Of a stretch of DNA of 64,000 nt, positions 9,255 to 16,766 are shown piece by piece. The notes beneath the pieces were generated by a model. It saw nothing but the letters and a program-made list of their open reading frames with translations, did not search any database and was not told the DNA's origin. The stretch is from Paraburkholderia franconis (GTDB lineage Bacteria > Pseudomonadota > Gammaproteobacteria > Burkholderiales > Burkholderiaceae), in the NCBI RefSeq assembly GCF_009362735.1, contig NZ_WHNP01000007.1:1-64000 (forward strand), written 5' to 3'. The position numbers and the translations under genes were made by a program. Numbering within the stretch: position 1 is the first letter of the stretch; the number at the start of each line of letters is the position of its first letter.

Positions 9255-9290
9255 TTATCAACAGAAATTGTGCAAAGCCTTGTGGACAAT
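9255..9290. repeat. DnaA-box-like element, copy 2
   Basis: TTATCAACAG, then GTGCA, then AGCCTTG, then TGGACAAT: the same ordered blocks as 6143-6189 but without the 11-bp insertion. On the minus strand the right end reads TTGTCCACA, one mismatch from the DnaA box TTATCCACA. The two copies lie on either side of mrcA. Confidence 0.5.
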
Positions 9291-9471
9291 ATCCCTGCAA
9301 CTCGGGCAACTCGTTGATGTGACAGCCATTTTGCAGGCCGCCCGATTTGCGGCGGCGCTCCACCGCGCGCCACGATTTAGTCTTATGATGGTTTGACGCG
9401 CGCCAAGCAGGCCTCGCACCCTGCCCGGATTCCTCCGCAGTTCGACACCAACAAAGAACGCGAGCCGATCT

Positions 9472-10194
9472 ATGAACAAGCCCAGCGAACGCATTGTCGT
9501 ATTCGTGACGCCCGCCCAGAAACGCGCGATCTCCGCGACGGCGGACAACCTCGGCATCAGCGTCAGCGAACTCATGCGTCGCGCGGTGCTGAGCTTCGGT
9601 GCGACCAGCGAGCAGGTGAAGGCGGCGAGCATCGTCGACCGGCTGCGCGCGCCGCGCGAACCGGATGCGCTGAACGAAGCGCTGCAACGCGTCGCGCGCT
9701 CGAGCAATCGCATGCGGCAAGCGGCGCCGGCAGCGCTCAAGCCTCGCGCCGGGTCGTCTGCTACGTCGCCTGCTGCGTCAGCTGGCGTGTCACGTGCCGA
9801 ATCCTCCGCCGGCTCTTCTGCCGCGCGCGAGCCGGCCTCATCGCCGGGAAACGATGCCGCGCTCGCCGCATCCGGCGAGCCGCGCGAAACACTCGCGCCG
9901 ATCGATCTCGCGCGCCCCGCCGATTCCGCTGCGGTGCTCGCGCCCGTCGGCACGCTTGAAAGCGCGGATGACGATAACGCCGCGCAAGTTGCCGCGCGCG
10001 TGGCGGCCGCGAAAGCCGCCGCCATCGCCCACGATACCGACGAGGCCCCGGCAACGGACAGCGACACGCGCGCGCCATCCCGGACTGCGACACTGTTGTC
10101 GTCGAAACGCAGCGCCGCCGGCAAGCGCCAACGCGAGCATGAAGAGGACGAACCCAACATCGATCCCACCGAAGGCAACGGCCGCTTCGCGTGA
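9472..10194 (+). CDS. Ribbon-helix-helix-like DNA-binding protein with Ala-rich tail
   Basis: 240 residues. Residues 1-45 look like a ribbon-helix-helix domain: a beta strand (ERIVVFVTP) followed by two helices containing AISATADNLGISVSELMRRA, similar to CopG/MobC-type proteins. The remaining residues are low complexity (A, S, R, E rich) with no recognised domain and a charged end. The start is the ATG at 9472. No toxin partner or mobilisation gene is adjacent, so a transcription or nucleoid-associated role is more likely than plasmid mobilisation, but this is inference. It stands alone, bracketed by identical 14-bp repeats. Confidence 0.7.
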   Translation: MNKPSERIVVFVTPAQKRAISATADNLGISVSELMRRAVLSFGATSEQVKAASIVDRLRAPREPDALNEALQRVARSSNRMRQAAPAALKPRAGSSATSPAASAGVSRAESSAGSSAAREPASSPGNDAALAASGEPRETLAPIDLARPADSAAVLAPVGTLESADDDNAAQVAARVAAAKAAAIAHDTDEAPATDSDTRAPSRTATLLSSKRSAAGKRQREHEEDEPNIDPTEGNGRFA

Positions 10195-10696
10195 ACACCG
10201 CGTGTCGATGCTTGCCTATGCGGCGTGCGAGCAAGGCCGCGCATCGTCGGCTATCCGAAAGAATTCCCTCATCTCTATTTCGACAGATCTGCGCATTCGT
10301 TCGTTCTTTGATTGCGTCGATTGCGCTCGACAAACAAGCCGCACGACATTGCGAACGGACCCGCCGAAACGCGCACGAAATCGCGCTTTAAGATCGTTTT
10401 AAGGGTACGCGTGGTGTAATATCCGCGAGCTGTTGAATACCCGTTCGCGTCGATCTGCGGGCCTGTTCGAAGTGTCGGACATCGCGCCGCGGCAAGTTAA
10501 ATTTTCATGGCGCTATTGCAATCCGTGCGCGCGCCCCGATGTCATCGCGAGCATGCACACGAACGCGATCCGCGATGGCATGCAGCATGATCCGCAGTCT
10601 CGCGCAGGGCGGCGTAAACTACGTGCTGTCGACGTGATTACGCACCCATGCAGCGCGCCGGGTATTCAGCGTCGATTTCATCCAATGGAGGTATTC
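10195..10696. other. Intergenic region upstream of pspA
   Basis: About 500 bases with no convincing gene. The region includes the right 14-bp repeat and, at about 10417-10422, a TAATAT hexamer that could be a -10 box for pspA; no good -35 partner and no sigma-54 GG/GC pair were seen. An open frame from 10433 runs into pspA but its first 88 codons show no protein-like features. Confidence 0.5.
10259..10272. repeat. 14-bp direct repeat, right copy
   Basis: AAGAATTCCCTCAT, identical to 9183-9196, in the region upstream of pspA. Confidence 0.6.
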
Positions 10697-11377
10697 ATGT
10701 CGCTTTTTGACAGCATCACGCGAACGGTCAAAGGTCTCTTGAACGACGCAGCCGATTCCGTGCAGGACCCGTCGCGTGATGCGCGCCAGATCGTGCGCGA
10801 ACTCGACGATAGCATCGCGAAAGCCGAGAACTCGCTGATCGAGATCCAGGCGCAGGTCGCCACGCAGCAGAGCAAGCGCGACGTGGCCGCCGACAAGGCG
10901 AAGAAGTACGAGGACGGCGCACGGCGCGCGCTGCAAGCCGGCGACGAAGCGCTCGCGCGCGAGGCGCTCGGCGCCCAGGCGACGGCCGAAGCGGAGCGCG
11001 ATGCACTCGCGAAGGAACTCGCGACGCTCGAGCCCTCGGTCGAGCAGTTGAAGAAGCAGATCGACGACATGCGCGAGCGCCGCAACGATCTGAACGCGCG
11101 CTCGAACATCCTGCAGGCGAAGCAGCAGATCGCGCAGGCCAAGGACACGGCGGCGACGGCGCTGGGCGGTATCGGCGGCAAGAATCTTGCTGAAGATTTC
11201 CAGAAGCTGGAAGACAAGGTGTCGCTGTCGAACGCACGCTCGGACGCACGCCTGAATTCCGCCGACGAGAAAAGCGGCAAGGCGCTCGACGACAAGCTCG
11301 CGGATCTGAACCGCGGCCCGTCTGTCGAAGACCGCCTTGCGGCGCTGAAGAAGCAGCTGGACACGCCTGCGCAGTAA
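10697..11377 (+). CDS. pspA: PspA/IM30 family membrane-stress protein
   Basis: 226 residues from ATG 10697, chosen because a strong GGAGG lies seven bases upstream and the protein then begins MSLFDSITRTVKGLL, the amphipathic membrane-binding helix of the family. The rest is long coiled coil rich in A, E, K and Q (about 25-170), then a tail ending in a short helix. PspA proteins oligomerise on the inner face of the cytoplasmic membrane and protect it under stress. No pspBC or pspF is adjacent; instead a TPR membrane protein follows after about 105 bases, suggesting a two-gene unit ending at the terminator at 12753. Confidence 0.9.
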   Translation: MSLFDSITRTVKGLLNDAADSVQDPSRDARQIVRELDDSIAKAENSLIEIQAQVATQQSKRDVAADKAKKYEDGARRALQAGDEALAREALGAQATAEAERDALAKELATLEPSVEQLKKQIDDMRERRNDLNARSNILQAKQQIAQAKDTAATALGGIGGKNLAEDFQKLEDKVSLSNARSDARLNSADEKSGKALDDKLADLNRGPSVEDRLAALKKQLDTPAQ

Positions 11378-11483
11378 CGGCATTCCAGGCGATGTGCCGC
11401 GCGGCGTCCGAGCGCATCGGCCGGCGCGCGGCACGGCAACTCGATAGCCATGGAGACGGGCGTCAATCCGCCCGGCCCGCATC

Positions 11484-12698
11484 ATGAAAAAATTCCTCGC
11501 AGCAGCCTGTGTTTCGCTGATGCTCGTATCGGGCGCCGCTTTCGCGCTGCCGACGGCAACGCAGATCGAAACGTCGATTCAACAAGGCAACTGGCAGCAA
11601 GCGGATTCGCAGTTGAACGAAGTGCTGAAGGCACATCCGAACAATGCCCGCGCGCACTATCTGTACGCGCAGGTGCTGGATCGCGAAGGCCGCCCGGCCG
11701 ACGCGCTCGCGCAGCTCCAGCAGGCGAAGACGCTCGACCCGCAGGTTCGCTTCACCGATCCTGCCCGCTTCGCGCAGACGGAAGCGCGCCTGCGCGCCGA
11801 CGCCGCGCGCGTCACCGGCGGCACGGCGGGCAGCCTCGCGGCCAACGGCGCGCATCGCGCCACCAATCCGTTCGCACAGCAGCAAGCCGCGCCCGTTTCG
11901 CCGTCCGCGCTCGAGCAGGCGCCGCAACGCCACGGCCCGTCGATGGGCATGTGGATCGGCATCGCCGTGCTGCTCGGAGCGATCGCGCTGATTCTGCGCT
12001 GGACGCTGCGCCGCGCGCGCTCGCAGGAAGATACGCGCGCCAACGACGATCGCCGCGTGCAACTCAAGCGCGCCACCGATCTGCTCAACGACGTGCGTTC
12101 GCTGAAGCTGGACGTGAAGCTGTCGACGGCGCCCGGACACGAAGCGCTCGAACGCGAAGTCGAAGGCGTGGAAACGCAACTGCGTCAACTGGTCGAGGCG
12201 CTGTCGAACAGCAAGAACCCGGTGCCGCCGTATCAGGTAGAAGATCTCGAACGACAGGTGGCGAGCCTGAAGGCGCGCGCCGAAGGCCGGCCCGATCCGA
12301 ACGCGGCACCCGCGGCATCGTCGGGCACGGGCGACTCCCCGTATGTGCGCGAAGCGAACGAGGCGTTCGGGCGCGGACAGCAACAGGGCTATCCGCCACA
12401 AGCGCCCTATCCGTATCCGCCGCAACAGCAGCCGCCCGTCATCGTGCAGCAAGGCGGCGGTTTCGGCGGCGGCATGGGCGGTCTGCTGACGGGCGTGCTG
12501 CTCGGCGAAGCGCTGAGCTCCGGGCGTGACCGCGTGATCGAACGCGATGTGATCGTCGATGACGAAGCGCGCAAGCGCGCCGGCAATGACGCCGGGTCCG
12601 TCGACTTCGGCCAGGGTTCTAACGACTGGAGCGATGGCGGTGGCGACGGCGGCGTCGACATGGGCAGCGACGATTCGGGCGGCTGGAACGACACCTGA
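11484..12698 (+). CDS. TPR-containing membrane protein, partner of PspA
   Basis: 404 residues. A signal peptide (MKKFLAAACVSLMLVSGAAFA) is followed by a short tetratricopeptide region (about 25-90: TSIQQGNWQQADSQL and later AHYLYAQVLDREG). A transmembrane helix comes next at about 155-175 (MGMWIGIAVLLGAIALIL), then a charged cytoplasmic part with possible coiled coil, a P/Q/Y-rich stretch, a glycine-zipper-like GGGFGGGMGGLL, and an acidic G/D-rich end. The layout suggests a periplasmic TPR sensor or scaffold anchored near PspA. Function unknown; co-transcription with pspA is inferred from spacing and the shared terminator. Confidence 0.75.
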   Translation: MKKFLAAACVSLMLVSGAAFALPTATQIETSIQQGNWQQADSQLNEVLKAHPNNARAHYLYAQVLDREGRPADALAQLQQAKTLDPQVRFTDPARFAQTEARLRADAARVTGGTAGSLAANGAHRATNPFAQQQAAPVSPSALEQAPQRHGPSMGMWIGIAVLLGAIALILRWTLRRARSQEDTRANDDRRVQLKRATDLLNDVRSLKLDVKLSTAPGHEALEREVEGVETQLRQLVEALSNSKNPVPPYQVEDLERQVASLKARAEGRPDPNAAPAASSGTGDSPYVREANEAFGRGQQQGYPPQAPYPYPPQQQPPVIVQQGGGFGGGMGGLLTGVLLGEALSSGRDRVIERDVIVDDEARKRAGNDAGSVDFGQGSNDWSDGGGDGGVDMGSDDSGGWNDT

Positions 12699-12752
12699 TA
12701 CGGCCTCGCTTCGCTATCGGCGCAAGCCGCTCGACGAATGTGCGACTAGCAC

Positions 12753-12777
12753 AAAGGGCTCCCCCGGAGCCCTTTTT
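12753..12777 (+). terminator. Terminator of the pspA-TPR unit
   Basis: AAAGGGCTCC pairs with GGAGCCCTTT around a short C-rich loop, followed by a T run. Confidence 0.85.
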
Positions 12778-12784
12778 CATTGCA

Positions 12785-13441
12785 TCACATCGAACCCTGC
12801 GCGTCGTGCTGCGCAAGTGCGACGGCGCCCGCGAAGAGCCTGACGATGAAACGCTCCGCGTAGTCGATCAACGCGTCACGCTGCGCGGCCTTGCCGATGT
12901 ACTCATGCGACAGATGGAAAAGCTGCAGCACGATCTGCGTGCAGATTTCCTCGATGGTTTCGCGCGACAGCGCGGGCATCAGGTTCAATTGCACGACGTC
13001 CTCGGCCATCTCCGCCGATACCTCATGCAGGTTCACGCGCACCGCCTCGCGCAACGCGGCCGACGTGCCGTGATATTCGGCCAGCGCGCTCAGAAACGCC
13101 TCGCGGTTTTCGAGCGCGAACGCGAAAAACGCCGCACATGCGCGACGTGGCACGCTATGCGGCTCATCGTGTGCAGCCAGCCAGCGCTCGCGCCGCAACA
13201 TTGGACGCAGACGACGGCTAACCCATCCGACGGCTTCGCGCGCGAGTTCGTCGAGCGTATCGAAGTGCCGATAAAACGTGTTGGGATTGAGGCCGGCTTC
13301 GCGTGCGAGTTCGCGCAAGCCGAGCGTCGCGAAACTGCGGCCGCCCGCCGTCAGGCGCAACGCGGCCTCGATCAGCTTGCGCTTGCCCGGTGCGAGTTCC
13401 AGTTCCGTTGTCGATTGCATGAGCTTCTTGTTCGAATGCAT
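12785..13441 (-). CDS. TetR-family regulator, FabR/DesT-like
   Basis: 218 residues from ATG 13441 (an ATG eight codons in, at 13420, is equally possible). The N-terminal helix-turn-helix is clear: LGLRELAREAGLNPNTFYRH, with the conserved NTFYRHF recognition helix. The C-terminal ligand domain is all alpha. This helix resembles FabR/DesT regulators of fatty-acid desaturation, so a lipid-like effector is plausible but unproven. The gene is divergent from the monooxygenase at 13618, and the 176 bases between them hold an inverted repeat that is a good operator candidate. It probably controls itself and the monooxygenase. Confidence 0.85.
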   Translation of the reverse strand: MHSNKKLMQSTTELELAPGKRKLIEAALRLTAGGRSFATLGLRELAREAGLNPNTFYRHFDTLDELAREAVGWVSRRLRPMLRRERWLAAHDEPHSVPRRACAAFFAFALENREAFLSALAEYHGTSAALREAVRVNLHEVSAEMAEDVVQLNLMPALSRETIEEICTQIVLQLFHLSHEYIGKAAQRDALIDYAERFIVRLFAGAVALAQHDAQGSM

Positions 13442-13475
13442 TGAGGCCGACGGGCGTCGTGATCTCGGAGTCAGC

Positions 13476-13508
13476 ACTGTACAACGATCTTGACGGGCTG
13501 TGTACAGT
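13476..13508. promoter_or_regulatory. Inverted-repeat operator and promoter between tetR and the monooxygenase
   Basis: ACTGTACA (13476-13483) and TGTACAGT (13501-13508) are perfect reverse complements separated by 17 bases. Each half itself contains the palindrome TGTACA. A TTGACG box at 13490-13495 with a weak TACCCT 17 bases later (13513-13518) overlaps the right half, so bound repressor would block transcription of the monooxygenase. Confidence 0.55.
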
Positions 13509-13617
13509 TGTCTACCCTGCGCTTTAACCGTCGCAGACGGACGTAGACAATTCTCCTTTCCTCTCATTCGCCGTCGGAGCGTTGCTGACTCCGCGGACTC
13601 ATTGGAGCACTGCACAT

Positions 13618-15099
13618 ATGCCCTCACCCCGTCGTGCCGAGTTGCGTGTCGCGATTGTCGGAAGCGGTTTTGCAGGCATCGGCATGGCCATCCGTCTGAA
13701 GCGCCTCGGTTACACGTCGTGCACGATCTACGAGGCGGCGAGCGATCTGGGCGGCACCTGGCGCGACAACACGTATCCGGGCGCCGCGTGCGATGTGCCG
13801 TCTCATCTGTATTCGTTCTCGTTCGAAGCAAACCCGTCGTGGTCGCGCGCATTCAGTCACCAGCACGAGATACTCGCGTACCTGAAGCATTGTGCAGTCA
13901 AGTACGAGATCGATAGTGCAATACGCTTCAATGCACGTGTGACAGCAGCGCGCTTCGACGAAACGCAACTCGTGTGGCGGCTCAATATCGAATGCAACGG
14001 TGTGCATGAGGCGGTCGAAGCCGATGTCGTGATCGCGGCGAGCGGCCCGTTGTCGCGTCCCGCGATGCCGGGAATCGACGGACTCGATGCATTCGGCGGC
14101 AAGATATTTCATTCGGCACGCTGGGATCATGACTATGCACTCGAAGGCAAACGCGTCGCCGTAATTGGCACCGGCGCAAGCGCAATCCAGTTCGTGCCGC
14201 AAATCCAGCGACGCGTCGAGAAACTGCTGCTGCTCCAGCGCACCGCGCCGTGGGTCCTGCCGAAGTCCGACAAGCCCGTCAGCGAACGCGCGCGCTGGTT
14301 CTTCAGGCATCTGCCCTTTACGCAACGCTGCGTGCGCAACGCGATCTACTGGCAGATGGAGTCGCGCGGCATCGCGTTCTTCGTCAATCCGAAGTTGACG
14401 GAACCCACGATGAAATTCGCGCGTGCTTATCTCGAGCGGCGCGTGAAAGATCCTGCACTGCGCGTCAAGCTCACGCCGAACTATCGGCTGGGATGCAAAC
14501 GCGTGCTGCTGTCGAGCGACTACTATCCGGCGCTCGACAAGCCGAACGTCGAGGTAGTGACCGGGCCGATCCGCGCAATCGTGCGTGACGGTATCGTGAT
14601 GTCAGACGGTACGCATCATGTCGTCGACGCGATCATTTGCGGCACGGGATTCCAGGTGAACGATGCGGGTGCGCCATTCGACGTGACAGGCATCGGCGGC
14701 GCCGATCTCGGTGCACTGTGGCTGAGCGACGGCCCCGAAGCGTACCTCGGCACGAGCATCGCGGACTTCCCGAATTTCTTCATGATGGCCGGGCCGAACA
14801 CGGCCCTCGGCCACAACTCGATGATCTACATGATCGAGTCGCAGATGCAATACATTGCCGACTGCTTGCGCGAACTGCAGCGACGCGGCGCACGCACGAT
14901 GAATCTGCGCCCAGACGTGCAACGCACGTTCAATGCACGTCTGCAACGCAATATGCAGCGATCGGTATGGACGAGCGGCTGCCGCAGCTACTACCAGACG
15001 AAGAGCGGCAAGGTCACGGCGATCTGGCCTGGCTTCACGTTCACCTTCCGCCGGCTCACGCGACGCGTGCGTGCAGCCGAGTACATCTTTTCGCGTTAG
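13618..15099 (+). CDS. Flavin-containing monooxygenase, Baeyer-Villiger type
   Basis: 493 residues from ATG 13618, which has a GGAG about ten bases upstream. The FAD-binding GSGFAGIG is at about 15-22, the second nucleotide motif GTGASA at about 185, and between them the Baeyer-Villiger fingerprint FxGxxxHxxxW reads FGGKIFHSARW (159-169). Such enzymes use NADPH and oxygen to turn ketones into esters or lactones. The substrate cannot be told. A remnant of an alpha/beta hydrolase follows, which fits the common pairing in which the hydrolase cleaves the ester formed. Regulation is probably by the divergent TetR protein. Confidence 0.9.
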   Translation: MPSPRRAELRVAIVGSGFAGIGMAIRLKRLGYTSCTIYEAASDLGGTWRDNTYPGAACDVPSHLYSFSFEANPSWSRAFSHQHEILAYLKHCAVKYEIDSAIRFNARVTAARFDETQLVWRLNIECNGVHEAVEADVVIAASGPLSRPAMPGIDGLDAFGGKIFHSARWDHDYALEGKRVAVIGTGASAIQFVPQIQRRVEKLLLLQRTAPWVLPKSDKPVSERARWFFRHLPFTQRCVRNAIYWQMESRGIAFFVNPKLTEPTMKFARAYLERRVKDPALRVKLTPNYRLGCKRVLLSSDYYPALDKPNVEVVTGPIRAIVRDGIVMSDGTHHVVDAIICGTGFQVNDAGAPFDVTGIGGADLGALWLSDGPEAYLGTSIADFPNFFMMAGPNTALGHNSMIYMIESQMQYIADCLRELQRRGARTMNLRPDVQRTFNARLQRNMQRSVWTSGCRSYYQTKSGKVTAIWPGFTFTFRRLTRRVRAAEYIFSR

Positions 15100-15176
15100 G
15101 AGTGTGCATCGAAAGCGGTTGCACCGACGCATACAACGTCCGGGAAGACAAAACGTCGACACGACGCAGCCTGTGC

Positions 15177-15440
15177 ATGCCCTCTGCCGCCCGCTCGCTC
15201 GCCGCGCGGCTCGGCATCACGAGCGTGCCGCGCGATGAACTGAAACGCCGTTACAGGCAAAGCGGTTCGCGCTTCGTGCAGATTATGGGCGCCGATGTGC
15301 ACCATATCGACGAAGGCACGGACACAGGCACTAGCCCGATCGTGATGATCCACGGCTTCGCGTCTTCGCTGCATACGTGGAATGGCACCGCAACGTGTTT
15401 TGCACGACCTGCGAATGTTCTTCGCGAAGTCCAGGACTAG
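15177..15440 (+). pseudogene. Alpha/beta hydrolase, N-terminal fragment only
   Basis: 88 codons resembling the start of an alpha/beta hydrolase: DELKRRY, then SRFVQI, then a GADVHHIDEG strand and the oxyanion-hole motif IVMIHGFASSLHTWNG. After this the similarity stops, a short unrelated tail follows, and a TAG ends the frame. The nucleophile elbow, acid and histidine are all absent, so no activity is expected. The rest of the gene is not downstream, where a methyltransferase begins on the other strand within 20 bases. A deletion that joined the two genes is the simplest explanation. Confidence 0.7.
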
Positions 15441-15458
15441 CAGCAGTCCGTTGCACGT

Positions 15459-16232
15459 CTAGCGTTGTATCGGTGCAGATCCCGCATAGACGCGTGTCTC
15501 GTAGACGAATTCGACCGTGCCGTCCTGCGCGGTACGGTCGAACAGTTCACGCAACGCCGCGAGCATCGGTTCGTGATTGGGATGCCCCGCCTTCGGAGCA
15601 TACGACGACGACATCAAGCGCCCTTTCAACCCTTCGAAGTCGAGTCGCTGTGCATTTGGAAAACGCGCGTTGTGACTCAAGCCGTCACCAAACCATTCGG
15701 CCATCGATTCGTCGTCGGCATAGCGCTCAGCGACGGACTGATAGTCTTCGCTGAAACGGCGCAGCAGCGCTTCATAACCCGTCAGAAACGCAGTGCCTTC
15801 GAGCAGCCTGCTGTTCCACAGCAAGGCGACCAGCCCGCGTGGCTTCAGAATGCGCGCGAACTCCTCTCGCGCCGCGGCGGGATCGAACCAGTGGAACGCC
15901 TGCGCGGCGATTACGAGATCGACACTGGCTGTTTCCAATGTCGTCGCTTCGGCCGTGCCCGCGACGCTCGCGTAGGCGGAGTAGTGCGAGAGCCATGCAT
16001 CAGCGGCCGCGCGCATCGCCTGATTCGGTTCCACCGCGACGACGGGATGCCCTTCCTCGAGAAAGAGCCAGGACGAGATACCCGTGCCCGCGCCGATATC
16101 GGCAACGCGCGCGTCGTCTGCAAGTCCGCATGTGTCGTGCAGGAACGTCACGACGTCGCGCGGATAGCCGGGCCGATACTTCACGTAGTCGGTCACGCGG
16201 TCGGTGAAGCGCTGAGTGGAATCATGTGTCAT
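15459..16232 (-). CDS. Class I SAM-dependent methyltransferase
   Basis: 257 residues. The SAM-binding motif VADIGAGTGISS is at about 43-54, followed by an acidic end of strand 2 (VVAVEPN) and the family-typical AQAFHWFDP at about 108-116. This is the Methyltransf_11/25-type fold seen in many small-molecule methyltransferases; the methyl acceptor is unknown. The gene begins with ATG at 16232 and is convergent with the hydrolase remnant. There is no operon partner. Confidence 0.85.
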   Translation of the reverse strand: MTHDSTQRFTDRVTDYVKYRPGYPRDVVTFLHDTCGLADDARVADIGAGTGISSWLFLEEGHPVVAVEPNQAMRAAADAWLSHYSAYASVAGTAEATTLETASVDLVIAAQAFHWFDPAAAREEFARILKPRGLVALLWNSRLLEGTAFLTGYEALLRRFSEDYQSVAERYADDESMAEWFGDGLSHNARFPNAQRLDFEGLKGRLMSSSYAPKAGHPNHEPMLAALRELFDRTAQDGTVEFVYETRVYAGSAPIQR

Positions 16233-16766
16233 GTGATTGGAGGCGCTGAGGAAGATCGCTACATGAGGTCACGGCAAGCAATGCAATCGGGTTCATACGT
16301 TACCGTGGTTCATCTTCCATTGCATGAGCAATGCACTGCATTGCGCTTCAGCCGCCGCCCAGCAGGCGCAGCAGATTCCACAGGAACTTGCAGAGCAGCA
16401 CGATCAACTCCCATAGGTACACCAGTTGGTCCCAGCCCGACAAGCGCGCGAAGGATTCAATCATCGTTCGTTGGTTGGTTAATTCGACAGACGCGAACTA
16501 CGAGTCGCGCCCGCAGTCGATCCTACCCGAATCGACTGCGGGATAGTCCCTATCAAGCGACTCCGTAAGACGCCGTAGAAAAATGAAAGCGCGTCGGACG
16601 CGCAATTCATGTGCCACGGTTCATCCGTTGCGTCGTTCATCGTGCGATCTGCGACACATGCACCGCATGCACACGTACGCGACACATGCACGAACTTGCA
16701 CATTCAATGGACATTGGGACGATGATGCGAACACAATCGCCGCGCCGTCCGGGAGCTTTCGCGATA
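16233..16766. other. Gene-free region upstream of the chemoreceptor
   Basis: About 530 bases with no convincing gene. The region has several short repeats: GCGACACATGCAC occurs at 16651-16663 and again at 16679-16691, and TGCATTGC/GCAATGCA blocks cluster around 16313-16350. No clear promoter was seen. Confidence 0.5.

Larger units (their letters stand above)
8822..9471. other. Gene-free region between mrcA and the RHH gene
   Basis: 650 bases with no convincing gene on either strand. The region presumably contains the divergent promoters of mrcA and the RHH gene. It also holds one 14-bp direct repeat (9183-9196) and the second DnaA-box-like element (9255-9290). I see no recognisable RNA structure. 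Confidence 0.6.
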
